In this document: positions 54,178-64,000 of the stretch, one piece after another
How positions within the stretch are numbered: the stretch's first letter is position 1
Layout: each line of letters begins with the position of its first letter
Origin: Burkholderiales bacterium
Lineage (GTDB): Bacteria; Pseudomonadota; Gammaproteobacteria; Burkholderiales; Thiobacteraceae
Assembly (NCBI GenBank): GCA_023511995.1
Contig: JAIMAL010000005.1
Coordinates: 62,001-126,000 of the forward strand
Direction of reading: 5' to 3'
Length of the DNA: 64,000 nt
Notes under the pieces: generated by a model
Databases searched by the model: none
Told to the model about the DNA's origin: nothing
Seen by the model: the letters and a program-made list of their open reading frames with translations, nothing else
Position numbers and translations under genes: made by a program

Positions 54178-56148
54178 TCAGCCTCCGGTGACACCCGCTG
54201 CGGATGCCGCCTCGAATCGCCGGATCACCTCCGCCACCGCTTCGTCGATGGTGAGGGCGCTGGTATCGAGCACGCTCGCATCCGCACTTTTCTGCAAGGG
54301 GGCCGCGCTGCGCCGGGAATCCCGCGCATCCCGCTCCCGGATGTCCTGCAAAAGAGTTTGGATGTTAGCAGACATTCCTTTTTCCATCAACTGTTTATAT
54401 CGGCGCTCCGCCCGCACTTCGGGGCTGGCGGTGAGAAAAATCTTGACGCGGGCATCAGGGAAGACCACCGAACCCATGTCGCGCCCGTCGGTCACCAGAC
54501 CCGGCGGCTGGCGGAAAGCCCGCTGGCGGTCCAGGAGGGCATCGCGTACCGCCGGCCATTGCGCCACCACGGAGGCCCCGGCGCTGATTTCCTCGCTGCG
54601 GATGGCATCGGTGACATCCTCCTCGCCAAGCCACACCCGCTCTGCCTCGAAGCGCACGGGCAGGGTGGCCGCAAGCTCTTTAAGCGCCTGCGCATCCTCC
54701 CAGGCCACGCCCGCCCGCCGCGCCGCCAGGGCCAGCAGACGGTAGAGGGCGCCGCTGTCCAGGTAATGGAAGCCCAGCCGCTGCGCCACCCGCTGGGCAA
54801 CGGTTCCCTTGCCCGAAGCGGAAGGGCCGTCGATGGCGATCACCGGCACATCCGGCTGCACCAGGCTGAGGAAGACATCGAAATAGCCGGGGAAGGTCTT
54901 CGCCACACAACCGGGATCGAGGATGCGCACCGGCACACCGGCAAGCGCCACCAGGGAAAAACACATGGCCATGCGGTGATCGTCATAGGTTTCGATTTCG
55001 GCATGGGGTGTCAGTCCCGCCGCCGGGGGGGTGATGCGGATGAAATCCGCCCCCGTCTCCACTTGCGCTCCGAGTTTGGCGAGCTCCCGCGCCATGGCGG
55101 CGATGCGATCGGTTTCCTTCACCCGCCAACTGGCGATGTTGCGGATGGTGGTGGTGCCGCGGGCGAAGAGTGCCGCCACGGCGACCGTCATCGCCGCATC
55201 GGGAATGTGGTTGAGGTCCGCATCGATGGGCTTGAGCACGCGCGGCCCGCAGGCCTCGATCCAGTCCTCGCCGCTGCGAATGAGCCCGCCCATTTGCGCC
55301 AGCACGTCGGCAAAGCGCACATCACCCTGGATGCTGTTTCTGCCCACCCCCAGCACCCGCACCGGACCACCGCCGATGGCACCGGCCGCGAGGAAATACG
55401 AAGCGCTGGAAGCATCCCCCTCCACCTGCACCGTGCCCGGACTGCGGTAGCGCTGGTTGGCCGCGATGTGAAACTGCGACCAACCCTCCCGCTCCACTTC
55501 CACGCCGAAGCGGCGCATGAGGTTGAGGGTGATTTCCACGTAGGGCTTGGAAATCAGTTCCCCCACCACTTCCACTGTGTGGGCCACACCGGTGAGGGGC
55601 AACGCCATGAGCACGGCGGTGAGGAACTGGCTGGAAACATTGCCCCGGATGTGCACCCTGCCGCCGGCGCGAATCTCCGCCGGATGGATGGCAAGCGGCG
55701 GATAACCTTCCGCTCCCAGATAATCGATGCGCGCCCCCAACTGACGCAGGGCATCCACCAGGTCGCCGATGGGCCGCTCGTGCATGCGTGGCACACCGGA
55801 CAGCCGATAGTGCCCCGCCGCCAAGGCCAGCACCGCCGTGAGCGGTCGAAAGGCGGTGCCGGCATTGCCCAGGAAAAGGTCCGCCTCCCGAACGGGGAAG
55901 CGGCCCGCCACCCCCCGCACCCGGTAATGGTCGCCATCGCCCAGGCGCTCCCACTCGACACCCAGACGCGCCAGCGCCTCCAGCATGACCCGGGTATCGT
56001 CCGAATCGAGCAGCCCACGCACCTCCGTCACGCCTTCCGCCAGCGCCGCAAGAAGCAGGGTGCGGTTAGAAATGCTCTTCGAGCCGGGCAGTTTCACACT
56101 GCCCGCCATGCGGGGAATGGGTTGCAGGTCGAGATGGTCCTTGGTCAT
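54178..56148 (-). CDS. aroA/cmk: Fused EPSP synthase and cytidylate kinase
   Basis: A single 656-residue reading frame. Residues 1-430 are 3-phosphoshikimate 1-carboxyvinyltransferase ([61 protein letters not shown]). Residues 434-656 are cytidylate kinase (P-loop GPSASGKG at 441-448, [35 protein letters not shown]). There is almost no linker (VQPDVP). The two genes are adjacent in many proteobacteria, and fusions of this kind occur in some betaproteobacteria. It joins aromatic amino acid synthesis to nucleotide supply. It starts 46 bases after tyrA. Confidence 0.95.
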   Translation of the reverse strand: MTKDHLDLQPIPRMAGSVKLPGSKSISNRTLLLAALAEGVTEVRGLLDSDDTRVMLEALARLGVEWERLGDGDHYRVRGVAGRFPVREADLFLGNAGTAFRPLTAVLALAAGHYRLSGVPRMHERPIGDLVDALRQLGARIDYLGAEGYPPLAIHPAEIRAGGRVHIRGNVSSQFLTAVLMALPLTGVAHTVEVVGELISKPYVEITLNLMRRFGVEVEREGWSQFHIAANQRYRSPGTVQVEGDASSASYFLAAGAIGGGPVRVLGVGRNSIQGDVRFADVLAQMGGLIRSGEDWIEACGPRVLKPIDADLNHIPDAAMTVAVAALFARGTTTIRNIASWRVKETDRIAAMARELAKLGAQVETGADFIRITPPAAGLTPHAEIETYDDHRMAMCFSLVALAGVPVRILDPGCVAKTFPGYFDVFLSLVQPDVPVIAIDGPSASGKGTVAQRVAQRLGFHYLDSGALYRLLALAARRAGVAWEDAQALKELAATLPVRFEAERVWLGEEDVTDAIRSEEISAGASVVAQWPAVRDALLDRQRAFRQPPGLVTDGRDMGSVVFPDARVKIFLTASPEVRAERRYKQLMEKGMSANIQTLLQDIRERDARDSRRSAAPLQKSADASVLDTSALTIDEAVAEVIRRFEAASAAGVTGG

Positions 56149-56194
56149 GGAAATCTAGCCCAGGCAAAGGGGCGCGCCGCGACGGATGTTGCCA

Positions 56195-57055
56195 TCAGCC
56201 CTCGCCGAGGAAACGGCGGCGGGTATTGCGCGCCCGCGTGAAGACTTCCGCCAGGCCCTCGCCGTCACCGGCGGCAATCAGCGCGCGCAGGTGCTCAAGT
56301 TCCGCCTCATAACCCGTGAGGTGTCGCAGCAGCGCCTCGCGGTTGGCAAGGCAGATGTCGCGCCACATCTCGGGGGAACTGGCGGCAATACGGGTCACGT
56401 CGCGGAAGCCGCTTGCCGCCAGACCAAAAAGACGCGCCGCCTCCTTTTGCGCGGCGATGTAGTCCACCAGGGCGAAGGCGAGCACGTGGGGCAGATGGCT
56501 CACCGCTGCGAACACCTCGTCGTGTTCCTGCGGGTTGAGCTCCACGATGCGCGCGCCGCATGCGGTCCACAGGCCCGCCACCTGGCTGCGCGCCACCGGA
56601 TCGGTTTCCGCAAGCGGCGTGATCACCACCACCCGATCACGAAAAAGATCGGCCCGCGCCGCCCTCACGCCGCTCTTTTCCGCGCCGGCGATGGGATGCG
56701 CGGGGACGAAGCGGGCAAGCCGGTCTTTGAGGTGCGTGCGGGCGAGGGCGATCACATCCTGTTTGGTGCTGCCCACGTCGGTGATCACGGTGTGGGGGGC
56801 AAGATGGGGAGCGATGGCCGCCATGACGCCCCCCATCTGGCCCACCGGCACCGCCAGCACCACCACATCGGCCTCCGCCACCTGGGCGGCATCGCTGCCG
56901 ATCTCGTCGATGACCCCCGCCTCACGGGCAATGCGCAGGTTTTCCGCATCGCGCCCGAAGCCGATCACCCGCTTCACACTTCCCGCCTCGCGCAGCGCCA
57001 GGGCCAGGGAGCCACCGATAAGGCCGATACCGAAAATGACGACGCAGTCCATCAT
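56195..57055 (-). CDS. tyrA: Prephenate dehydrogenase
   Basis: A 286-residue TyrA-type enzyme, without fused chorismate mutase. It has NAD loop IFGIGLIGGSLALAL, VITDVGSTKQDV, FVPAHPIAGAEKSGV and SHLPHVLAFALVDY. It makes 4-hydroxyphenylpyruvate for tyrosine (or arogenate use; not distinguishable here). It lies 103 bases after the DAHP synthase gene and before aroA-cmk. Confidence 0.93.
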   Translation of the reverse strand: MMDCVVIFGIGLIGGSLALALREAGSVKRVIGFGRDAENLRIAREAGVIDEIGSDAAQVAEADVVVLAVPVGQMGGVMAAIAPHLAPHTVITDVGSTKQDVIALARTHLKDRLARFVPAHPIAGAEKSGVRAARADLFRDRVVVITPLAETDPVARSQVAGLWTACGARIVELNPQEHDEVFAAVSHLPHVLAFALVDYIAAQKEAARLFGLAASGFRDVTRIAASSPEMWRDICLANREALLRHLTGYEAELEHLRALIAAGDGEGLAEVFTRARNTRRRFLGEG

Positions 57056-57158
57056 GCCCCCTCACGCCCGGGACCAAAATGACAAGCCGTCGCCGGGGCT
57101 AAGGCAGCAGGGTCCGGCTGATTCTTGGGTAGGTGAGCGAGCCGTTTTTCCACGGTGA

Positions 57159-58175
57159 TCAGAGGCTGCGGCCCAGCACGCTGGCAATCCCCTTGAGCTC
57201 GCCCATGAGGTGTTTCAGTTCCTCGGGACTCAGGGCCTGGTCGGCATCGCACCACGCTTCACAGGGACGGGGATGGGATTCCACCAGCAGACCGTCGGCA
57301 CCGGCGGCAATGGCCGCCCGCGCCAGCGCCGGCACCATCCAGGCCTTGCCGCCGGCATGGGAGGGATCGATGATCACCGGCAGGTGGGTTTCCTTCTTCA
57401 GGACGGGAACCGCGGTCACGTCCAGGGTGTTTCGATAGGCAGTCTCATAGGTGCGGATGCCCCGCTCGCAGAAGATGATGTTGTGGTTGCCGCCGGCGGC
57501 GATGTATTCCGCCGCCATCAGCCACTCGGAAATGGTGGCCGCCATGCCCCGTTTTAGGATCACCGGCTTGTTGATGCGGCCCACCTCCTTGAGAAGATCG
57601 AAGTTCTGCATGTTGCGGGTACCAATCTGGATCACATCCACGTCGTACTCGAGGAAGGTGTCCAGCATGCGCACGTCCATGAGCTCGGTAACGATGGGCA
57701 GCCCATACTTGTCCGCCGCCCGGCGGAACATGGCCAGGCCCTCCACACCCCGCCCCTGGAAGGTGTAGGGACTGGTACGGGGCTTGAAAGCACCACCGCG
57801 CATCAGCCGGCAGCCGGCCTCCTTGACGAAACGTGCCGCCTCGTCCATCTGCTCCTGGGTTTCCACCGAGCAGGGGCCGCTGATGACTTGGATCTGATTG
57901 CCCCCCAGGGGAATGCCGCGGATGTCGATGACGGTGTTTTCCTTGTGCCATTCCCGCGCCACGATCTTGTACGGCTTGACCACGTGCATGGAGTACTCGA
58001 CCCCAGGCAGGGCATCGATTGCTTCCTGATCGATTTTCCGCTCATCGCCGATGGCACCGATGACGGTGCGCTCGGTGCCGCGGGAGACGTTGGCGTCACA
58101 GCCGTATTCCTTGATCTTGCGCACCACTGCTTCGATCTGCTCTTCGGTGGCGCCGTTTTCCATCACCACGATCAT
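57159..58175 (-). CDS. aroF: 3-deoxy-7-phosphoheptulonate (DAHP) synthase, type I beta
   Basis: A 338-residue enzyme for the first step of the shikimate pathway. It has the N-terminal ferredoxin-like regulatory domain (MIVVMENGAT to about 75) and a barrel with the canonical residues: C102 in GPCSVE, KPRTSPYTFQG, IGTRNMQNF, ILKRG, ERGIRTYE, H273 in IDPSHAGG, E299 in VESHP and D310. This closely follows the Thermotoga enzyme. The start at 58175 follows AAAGGAAA and overlaps the hisC stop by four bases. Confidence 0.95.
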   Translation of the reverse strand: MIVVMENGATEEQIEAVVRKIKEYGCDANVSRGTERTVIGAIGDERKIDQEAIDALPGVEYSMHVVKPYKIVAREWHKENTVIDIRGIPLGGNQIQVISGPCSVETQEQMDEAARFVKEAGCRLMRGGAFKPRTSPYTFQGRGVEGLAMFRRAADKYGLPIVTELMDVRMLDTFLEYDVDVIQIGTRNMQNFDLLKEVGRINKPVILKRGMAATISEWLMAAEYIAAGGNHNIIFCERGIRTYETAYRNTLDVTAVPVLKKETHLPVIIDPSHAGGKAWMVPALARAAIAAGADGLLVESHPRPCEAWCDADQALSPEELKHLMGELKGIASVLGRSL

Positions 58176-59293
58176 GCCGTTTCCTTTCCTTCCTCTTCGA
58201 GGGCGCCTGCCAGCGCCGTCAGGAACCGTTCGTTTTCCTCCGGCAGGCCCACGCTCACGCGCAGATATTCCGCCAGCCCGTAATTGGCCACCGGCCGCAC
58301 GATGACCCCCCGCTTGAGAAGCCGCTGGTAGATGCCCATGGCGTTGCCCACACGGAAGCACAAGAAATTGCCGAAGGAGGGAATCCATTCCAGCCCCAGC
58401 CGCGCCAGCCCCCCGGTCATCGCGGCCAGTCCGGCGCGGTTTACGGCAATGCTCCGCTCGAGATGGGCCGCATCCCCGAGGGCGGCGATGGCCGCCACCT
58501 GGGCCACGGTGCTGACGTTGAAGGGTTGCCGCACCCGGTTGAGCATGTCCGCCACCTCCGGATGGGCCAGGGCAAACCCCACCCGCAGCCCCGCCAGCCC
58601 ATAGGCCTTGGAGAAGGTGCGGGTGATCATCAGATTGGGGAAGCGGGAAAGCCAGGTGACGCTGGGCGGCGCGAGCCCCGGCTCCAGGTATTCGTAGTAT
58701 GCCTCGTCTAGCACCACCAGCACCCGGCGGGGAACCGCTTCGACGAAGGCAAGCAGCGCCTCCGGCATAAGCAGCGTCCCGGTGGGGTTGTTAGGGTTGG
58801 CGAGGAAAATCACCCGCGTGTCCTCTTCGATGGCTTCCAGCATCGCCACCGGGTCGGTGCCGAAGTCTTTGGCCGGCACCTCAATGGCCCGTGCCCCCAC
58901 CGCCTGCACCGCCAGGGGATAGACGGCGAAGGCATGGCGGGAGAAAACGGCGGAGGTACCAGGGGCAAGAAAGGCCCGGGCGGCGAGTTCCAGCACGTCG
59001 TTGGAGCCGTTGCCCAGCACGATCTGGTCCATGCCCACGCCGTATTTCTTCGCCAGCGCGGCGCGCAGCTCGAAGCCCGCGCCATCGGGATAGCGGGCAA
59101 GCTCAGGAAGGCATTCCCGCACCGCCTCCAGGGCACGGGGACTGGGGCCCAAGGGGTTTTCGTTGGAGGCGAGCTTGACGATGGACTCCGGCGCCAGCCC
59201 CATTTCCCGCGCCAGTTCGGCAATGGGCTTGCCCGGGGGATAGGGGGCGATGGCGCGGATGTGACCGGGAACGGTTTCGCAGACTTCGATCAT
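58172..59293 (-). CDS. hisC: Histidinol-phosphate aminotransferase
   Basis: A 373-residue fold-type I PLP aminotransferase. It has IVKLASNENPLGPSP, FLANPNNPTGT, LVVLDEAYYEYL and the PLP lysine in ITRTFSKAYGLAGLRVG. Located with pheA and tyrA, it may also act on aromatic substrates as HisC2-type enzymes do. The ATG at 59293 is chosen; an in-frame TTG lies nine bases upstream. It is 22 bases after pheA. Confidence 0.94.
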   Translation of the reverse strand: MIEVCETVPGHIRAIAPYPPGKPIAELAREMGLAPESIVKLASNENPLGPSPRALEAVRECLPELARYPDGAGFELRAALAKKYGVGMDQIVLGNGSNDVLELAARAFLAPGTSAVFSRHAFAVYPLAVQAVGARAIEVPAKDFGTDPVAMLEAIEEDTRVIFLANPNNPTGTLLMPEALLAFVEAVPRRVLVVLDEAYYEYLEPGLAPPSVTWLSRFPNLMITRTFSKAYGLAGLRVGFALAHPEVADMLNRVRQPFNVSTVAQVAAIAALGDAAHLERSIAVNRAGLAAMTGGLARLGLEWIPSFGNFLCFRVGNAMGIYQRLLKRGVIVRPVANYGLAEYLRVSVGLPEENERFLTALAGALEEEGKETA

Positions 59294-59315
59294 GGTGGAC
59301 AAAGCTTACCGGTTC

Positions 59316-60383
59316 TCACAGGTCGGCCACCGGATAGGAACCCAGGATTTTGAGCAGGGGCGCGAGGTTTCTGAGTTCCGCCAGGGAGTGGGCAACCGGC
59401 GGGTCCTCACGGTGGCCCTCCACGTCCACGTAAAAGACGTACTCCCACAGGCTCGCCCCGGAGGGGCGCGATTCCAGCTTGGTCATGGACACCCCATGAC
59501 GGGCAAAGGGGCCGAGGAGTTCATAGACGGCGCCGGGGCGGTTGGGCGCCGACATCACCAGCGAGGTCTTGTCCCGCCCCGAGGGGGCGGCATCGTGTGC
59601 CCCCAGGACGAGGAAGCGGGTGGTGTTGTTGGGGTCGTCCTCGATGTTGCGCGCCAGCACCGTGAGGCCATAGATTTCCGCCGCCATCTCCCCGGCGATG
59701 GCGGCGGCCTCCGGCTCCTGCGCCGCCAGCCGGGCCGCTTCCGCATTACTGGCGACGGGCACGCGGTCCACCCCGGGCAGATTCTGGTTCAACCACTCGT
59801 GGCACTGGGCCAGGGACTGGGGATGGGAATAGACGCGGGCGATCTTTCCCCCCGCGTCCTCCTTGCGCAGCAGGCACTGGTGCACGCGCACCACCGTCTC
59901 GCCACAGATTTTCAGGGGCGTGTTGAGGAGCAGATCCAGGGTGCGGCCGATGGCGCCCTCGGTGGAGTTCTCCACCGGCACCACGGCGTAGTCCACCATG
60001 CCCGCCTCGGCCTGCCGGAACACGTCATCGATGGAAGCGCAGGCCACGGTCTGGGGCGCGTGGCCGAAATGCTTCACCACCGCCGCCTGGCTGAAGGTCC
60101 CCGCCGGCCCCAGGTAGGCCACGCGCAGGGGCTGTTCCAGGGCGCGGCAGACGGACATGACTTCGCGGAAAAGCCGCGCCACCGCCTCGTCGGAAAGCGG
60201 CCCGGGATTGGCCGCCAGCAGCCGGCGCAGCACCTGCGCCTCCCGCTCCGGGCGATAGACGTGATTGCCCTGTTTGAGCCGCCCCACCTCCTTCGCCAGC
60301 CGCGCGCGCTCGGCGAAAAGCCGCAGCAGTTCGTCATCAATGGCATCGATCCGGCTGCGCAGCGTCTTCAGGGCATCCGACAT
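59316..60383 (-). CDS. pheA: Bifunctional chorismate mutase / prephenate dehydratase (P-protein)
   Basis: A 355-residue enzyme. Chorismate mutase occupies about 1-90 (LKTLRSRIDAIDDELLRLFAERARLAKEVG). The prephenate dehydratase domain follows (YLGPAGTFSQAAV, VVPVENSTEGAIG, TRFLVLG) and then a C-terminal ACT domain with the regulatory ESRPSG motif for phenylalanine feedback. It begins 7 bases after serA. Confidence 0.96.
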   Translation of the reverse strand: MSDALKTLRSRIDAIDDELLRLFAERARLAKEVGRLKQGNHVYRPEREAQVLRRLLAANPGPLSDEAVARLFREVMSVCRALEQPLRVAYLGPAGTFSQAAVVKHFGHAPQTVACASIDDVFRQAEAGMVDYAVVPVENSTEGAIGRTLDLLLNTPLKICGETVVRVHQCLLRKEDAGGKIARVYSHPQSLAQCHEWLNQNLPGVDRVPVASNAEAARLAAQEPEAAAIAGEMAAEIYGLTVLARNIEDDPNNTTRFLVLGAHDAAPSGRDKTSLVMSAPNRPGAVYELLGPFARHGVSMTKLESRPSGASLWEYVFYVDVEGHREDPPVAHSLAELRNLAPLLKILGSYPVADL

Positions 60384-60390
60384 GGCGCAC

Positions 60391-61572
60391 TCAGCGGGCG
60401 GGGATGGCGCGCACCATGAGCACGCCCTTGATCTGGCCGATACGTTCGATCACCGCCGGCGGCGGCTCACTATCCACGTCCACCAGGGTGTAGGCCATCT
60501 CACCCTTGGACTTGTTGACCATGTTGTGGATGTTGAGTCCGGCCTCGGCCATGGCGGTGGAAATCTGTCCCACCATGTTGGGGACGTTGGCGTTGGCGAT
60601 GGCGATGCGCCAAGCGGATTCCCGCGCCATGGAAACGTCGGGGAAATTGACGGCATTGCGGATGTTGCCGTTTTCCAGATAGTCCCGCACCTGTTCCGCC
60701 ACCATCACTGCGCAGTTCTCCTCCGCCTCCTCGGTGGAGGCCCCCAGATGGGGGAAGGTGATGATGCGCGGATGGCCCTTCAAGGCATTGCTGGGGAAAT
60801 CGCACACATAGGCGCGCAGCTTGTTGCTGGCAATGCCCTCGACCACGGCCTTGTCATCGACGATACCCTCCCGCGCGAAGTTGAGGAGCACGGTGCCGGG
60901 TTTCATCAGGGCAATCCGCGCCGCATCGATCATGTTACGCGTCTTGTCCAAAAGCGGCACGTGCAGGGTGATGAAATCGGCATTCTTCACCACTTCCTCG
61001 ACGCTCGCCGCCTTTTTCACGCTGGAAGGCAGGCGCCAGGCGGCCTCCACGGTGATTTCCGGGTCGAAGCCGATCACGTTCATGCCCAGACGGATGCCGG
61101 CGTCGGCAACCAGGGAGCCGATGGCACCCAGGCCGATGATGCCCAGGGTGCGGTTGGGCAGTTCAATCCCCGCGAACTGTTTTTTGCCTGCTTCCACCGC
61201 TTTGGCAATCTCCGCATCGTCGCCCTCGAGGGATTGGGCGAATTGCCAGGCGGGCATGAGATTGCGGGCGGCAATCAGCATGCTGGCAATGACCAGTTCC
61301 TTCACCGCATTGGCGTTGGCACCCGGCGCATTGAAGACGGGCACGCCCCGCTCGCTCATTTTGGCCACCGGCACGTTGTTGGTGCCAGCGCCGGCGCGGG
61401 CGATGGCCTTCACGCTTGGCGGGATGTCCATGTCGTGCATTTTCGCCGACCGCACCAGGATGGCGTCCGGCTCGGCGATGTCACTGCCGATGATGTAGCG
61501 CTCCGACGGCAGGCGCGCCAGCCCCACCGGCGAGATGTTGTTGAGGGTGAGGATGCGGAATTTCTCAGCCAT
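60391..61572 (-). CDS. serA: D-3-phosphoglycerate dehydrogenase
   Basis: A 393-residue dehydrogenase that starts serine synthesis. It has [26 protein letters not shown], the NAD loop [39 protein letters not shown] and a C-terminal ACT domain (MVRAIPAR end). Length is that of the short bacterial type with one ACT domain. It overlaps the serC stop by 8 bases. In many betaproteobacteria serA is elsewhere; here it lies inside the serC-pheA cluster. Confidence 0.96.
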   Translation of the reverse strand: MAEKFRILTLNNISPVGLARLPSERYIIGSDIAEPDAILVRSAKMHDMDIPPSVKAIARAGAGTNNVPVAKMSERGVPVFNAPGANANAVKELVIASMLIAARNLMPAWQFAQSLEGDDAEIAKAVEAGKKQFAGIELPNRTLGIIGLGAIGSLVADAGIRLGMNVIGFDPEITVEAAWRLPSSVKKAASVEEVVKNADFITLHVPLLDKTRNMIDAARIALMKPGTVLLNFAREGIVDDKAVVEGIASNKLRAYVCDFPSNALKGHPRIITFPHLGASTEEAEENCAVMVAEQVRDYLENGNIRNAVNFPDVSMARESAWRIAIANANVPNMVGQISTAMAEAGLNIHNMVNKSKGEMAYTLVDVDSEPPPAVIERIGQIKGVLMVRAIPAR

Positions 61573-62647
61573 GTTCCCTCTCGAATTCCTGCATGTATTC
61601 CACCAGAGCCTTCACCCCCTCGATGGGCATGGCGTTGTAGAGGGAGGCACGCATGCCCCCCACCGAGCGGTGGCCCTTGAGCTGAACCAGGCCGCGCTCT
61701 TTGGCCCCCTTGAGGAAAGCCTCGTCCAGGGCCGCATCCCTGAGGGTGAAGGGCACGTTCATGCGGGAGCGATTCTCCCGCGCCGTGGGGCAGTGGTAGA
61801 AGTCGGTGCTGTCCAGGTAGTCGTAGAGGATTTTTGCCTTGGCGATGTTGTACTGCTCCATCGCGGCAAGACCGCCCCGCCGCTTGAGCCACTTGAAAAC
61901 CAGGCCGGCGACGTAGATAGCGAAGGTGGGGGGCGTGTTGTACATGGACCCATTGTCGGCGTGGACCTTGTAATCCAGCATGGTGGGCGTGCCCGCAAGC
62001 GGTGCGCCGATCAGGTCCTCGCGCACGATGACGATGGCAAGCCCCGCCGGCCCGATGTTTTTCTGCGCCCCGGCGTAGATCAGCCCATAGCGGGAGACGT
62101 CGATGGGACGCGACAGGATGTTGGAGGACATGTCGGCGACCAGCGGTACTTCACCGGTATCCGGCGTCCAGAAAATCTCGACACCGCCGATAGTCTCGTT
62201 GGGCGTGTAGTGCACATAGGCCGCATCCGGATTCAGCTTCCACGTCTCCTGTGGCGGCGCGTAGGAGAAATTGCGGTCTTCGGAGCTCGCCACCACGTTC
62301 ACGGTGCAGAACTTCTGCGCTTCCTTGATCGCCTTCTTCGACCACTCACCGGTGTTGAGATAATCGGCACTCTTCCGCCCGCGCAGCAGATTCATGGGCA
62401 CCATGGCAAACTGCAGTGAAGCGCCCCCCTGCAGGAAGAGCACCTTGTAGTGGTCGGGGATGGCCAGCAGCTCACGCAAATCCGCCTCGGCCTGGGCGGA
62501 AATACCCATGAATTCCTTGCCGCGGTGGCTCATTTCCATCACCGACATGCCGCAGCCCTGCCAGTTGACGAGCTCGTCGCGCACCTGCTCGAGCACTTCC
62601 AGCGGTAGCGTGGCCGGGCCGGCACTGAAGTTGTATACACGTTCCAT
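61565..62647 (-). CDS. serC: Phosphoserine aminotransferase
   Basis: A 360-residue PLP enzyme of serine (and pyridoxal phosphate) synthesis. It has [46 protein letters not shown], the PLP lysine in [17 protein letters not shown] and a C-terminal [13 protein letters not shown]. It lies 45 bases after gyrA and overlaps serA by 8 bases, the usual gyrA-serC order of betaproteobacteria. Confidence 0.97.
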   Translation of the reverse strand: MERVYNFSAGPATLPLEVLEQVRDELVNWQGCGMSVMEMSHRGKEFMGISAQAEADLRELLAIPDHYKVLFLQGGASLQFAMVPMNLLRGRKSADYLNTGEWSKKAIKEAQKFCTVNVVASSEDRNFSYAPPQETWKLNPDAAYVHYTPNETIGGVEIFWTPDTGEVPLVADMSSNILSRPIDVSRYGLIYAGAQKNIGPAGLAIVIVREDLIGAPLAGTPTMLDYKVHADNGSMYNTPPTFAIYVAGLVFKWLKRRGGLAAMEQYNIAKAKILYDYLDSTDFYHCPTARENRSRMNVPFTLRDAALDEAFLKGAKERGLVQLKGHRSVGGMRASLYNAMPIEGVKALVEYMQEFEREHG

Positions 62648-62692
62648 GGTTTTCCTCGAGGCTTCTTTCCTTCGTTGGCTGACGGTGCCGGA

Positions 62693-64000
62693 TCAGTCGT
62701 CCTCGTCCCGTTCGACGATGCGCTCTACGCCGACGAGTTTCTCGCCCTCGTCCAGGTTGATAAGGATCACACCCTGGGTGGCGCGCCCCATTTCGCGGAT
62801 TTCCCGCACCCGGGTGCGGATGAGAACCCCGCCGGTGGTGATGAGCATGATTTCGTCGTTGTCATCCACCAGCGCCGCCGCCACCACCTTGCCATTGCGT
62901 TCCGTGGTCTGGATGGCGATCATGCCCTGGGTGCCGCGTCCATGGCGGGTGTATTCCGAAAGCGGCGTGCGCTTGCCGTAGCCATTCTCGGTGGCGGTGA
63001 GCACGGAAAGATTCTGCTCGCTGGCGACCACCATGGAAATCACCTTCTGCCCCGGCAGAAGCTTCATGCCCCGCACACCGTGGGCGTTGCGGCCCATGGG
63101 ACGCACGTCGTTCTCATCGAAGCGCACCGCCTTGCCGCCGTCGGAGAAGAGCAACACATCGCAGCGGCCATTGGTGATGTCGGCCCCCACCAGATAGTCG
63201 CCATCGTCCAGATTGACGGCGATGATGCCGCTGGCGCGGGGACGGGAAAATTCCGACAGCGGCGTTTTCTTCACCGTGCCCATGGCGGTGGCCATGAAGA
63301 CGAAATGATCGTCGTCGAATTCCTTCACCGGCAACACGGCGGTAATCTTCTCGTGCTCCATCAGGGGCACCAGGTTGACGATGGGTTTGCCGCGGGAGGT
63401 GCGGCTCCCCTGCGGCACGTTGTATACCTTGAGCCAATAGACGCGCCCCCGGTTGGAAAAACAGAGGATGTAGTCGTGGGTGTTGGCGATGAACAGCTTC
63501 TCGATGAAATCGTCTTCCTTGGTCGCCGCCGCCTGTTTGCCCCGCCCGCCGCGTTTCTGGGCGCGGTAATCCGCCACCGGCTGCGCCTTGATGTAGCCGG
63601 AATGGGACAGAGTCACCACCACATCCTCCGGCGCAATGAGGTCCTCCAGGGACAAATCCTGGGCATCGGTGACGATTTCACTGCGGCGCGCATCCCCGTA
63701 TTGGGCTTTGATCTCGGTGAGCTCGTCGCGAATGATGCCGGTGATGCGCGCCGGCTTGGCCAGAATGTCCAGATAGTCGGCGATCTTGTCGATCACTTCC
63801 CGGTATTCGCTGACGATTTTGTCCTGCTCAAGGCCAGTCAGACGCTGCAGCCGCAACTCCAGGATGGCCTGGGCCTGTGCCTCGGACAGCCGGTAGCCCT
63901 GGGCGGACAGGCCATATTCGGGCAGCAAGCCCTCGGGACGGGTGGCATCGGCCCCCGCCCGCGCCAGCATTTCCTCCACCACCGGCGAACGCCAGGCCTT
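62693..64000 (-). CDS. gyrA: DNA gyrase subunit A, C-terminal part (partial)
   Basis: The last 435 codons are inside the window; the frame is open to the edge (AWRSPVVEEML). The helical coiled-coil end of the breakage-reunion domain (LSEAQAQAILELRLQRLTGLEQDKI) is followed by the C-terminal DNA-wrapping beta-pinwheel. The GyrA box is present as QKRGGRGK. The end is acidic (VERIVERDEDD). The N-terminal half with the active-site tyrosine lies beyond the right edge. Confidence 0.97.
   Translation of the reverse strand, partial: KAWRSPVVEEMLARAGADATRPEGLLPEYGLSAQGYRLSEAQAQAILELRLQRLTGLEQDKIVSEYREVIDKIADYLDILAKPARITGIIRDELTEIKAQYGDARRSEIVTDAQDLSLEDLIAPEDVVVTLSHSGYIKAQPVADYRAQKRGGRGKQAAATKEDDFIEKLFIANTHDYILCFSNRGRVYWLKVYNVPQGSRTSRGKPIVNLVPLMEHEKITAVLPVKEFDDDHFVFMATAMGTVKKTPLSEFSRPRASGIIAVNLDDGDYLVGADITNGRCDVLLFSDGGKAVRFDENDVRPMGRNAHGVRGMKLLPGQKVISMVVASEQNLSVLTATENGYGKRTPLSEYTRHGRGTQGMIAIQTTERNGKVVAAALVDDNDEIMLITTGGVLIRTRVREIREMGRATQGVILINLDEGEKLVGVERIVERDEDD

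Overview
This window is a GC-rich chromosomal segment, densely packed with genes and without phage or insertion-sequence genes. It most likely comes from a sulfur-oxidising, probably chemolithoautotrophic betaproteobacterium. Three things suggest this. The right half has the housekeeping order gyrA-serC-(serA)-pheA-hisC-(DAHP synthase)-tyrA-aroA/cmk-rpsA-ihfB-lapA-lapB-pyrF, a typical betaproteobacterial arrangement. Small families common in that class (DUF1841, DUF3579) are present. A qmoAB-hdrCB operon, of the kind that links adenylylsulfate reductase to the quinone pool, is also present. The genus cannot be fixed from the sequence alone.

Layout. 1-7203: end of kup, alanine dehydrogenase, then a complete rnfABCDGE-nth operon for a membrane ferredoxin:NAD oxidoreductase. 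7206-9521: a FIST-domain protein, a DUF1841 protein and, convergent to them, two small secreted c-type cytochromes. 9522-17534: an anion-transport island made of two SulP transporters whose bodies are almost identical at DNA level (1665 bp, one mismatch seen), flanking a small membrane protein, a TauE/SafE exporter and an OmpR-type two-component system. Four TTGACG repeats at exact 11-base spacing lie in front of the second SulP gene and two more lie in front of the small membrane protein, so a local regulon is likely. 17706-18482: a gamma-class carbonic anhydrase and a divergent ribbon-helix-helix regulator. 18483-25727: a six-gene Hyf-like operon (B, C, E, F, G, I) whose large subunit has lost the cysteines that would hold a NiFe centre. 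It therefore resembles the Ehr class of complexes between complex I and group 4 hydrogenases. Its promoter is overlapped by a perfect palindrome, probably the site of the adjacent regulator.

25767-28077: DUF3579, a PduO-type cobalamin adenosyltransferase and an EAL-HDOD signalling protein. 28088-33520 (minus strand): qmoA, qmoB, hdrC, hdrB and a small acidic protein. 33772-39527 (minus): gltX, cysS, a PAS-PAS-GGDEF-EAL protein and a YfcE-type phosphodiesterase in one apparent operon. 39615-45522 (plus): a TPR lipoprotein-like or secreted protein and an L,D-transpeptidase that share a C-terminal domain, two cyclophilins, lpxH, a divergent DAHP synthase paralogue and a GlcG/HbpS protein. 45604-64000 (minus): two small unknown proteins, LPS precursor genes (hldD, heptose kinase, ugd), pyrF, lapBA, ihfB, rpsA, a fused aroA-cmk, the aromatic/serine/histidine biosynthesis genes and the 3-prime part of gyrA.

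Taken together the window combines respiratory electron transfer (Rnf, Qmo-Hdr, cytochromes c, the Ehr-like complex), anion and possibly inorganic-carbon transport (two SulP, TauE, carbonic anhydrase) and core anabolism. No gap between genes exceeds 300 bases. The longest is 9522-9818 (297 bases, divergent promoter region). I saw no tRNA, rRNA, CRISPR array or transposase.
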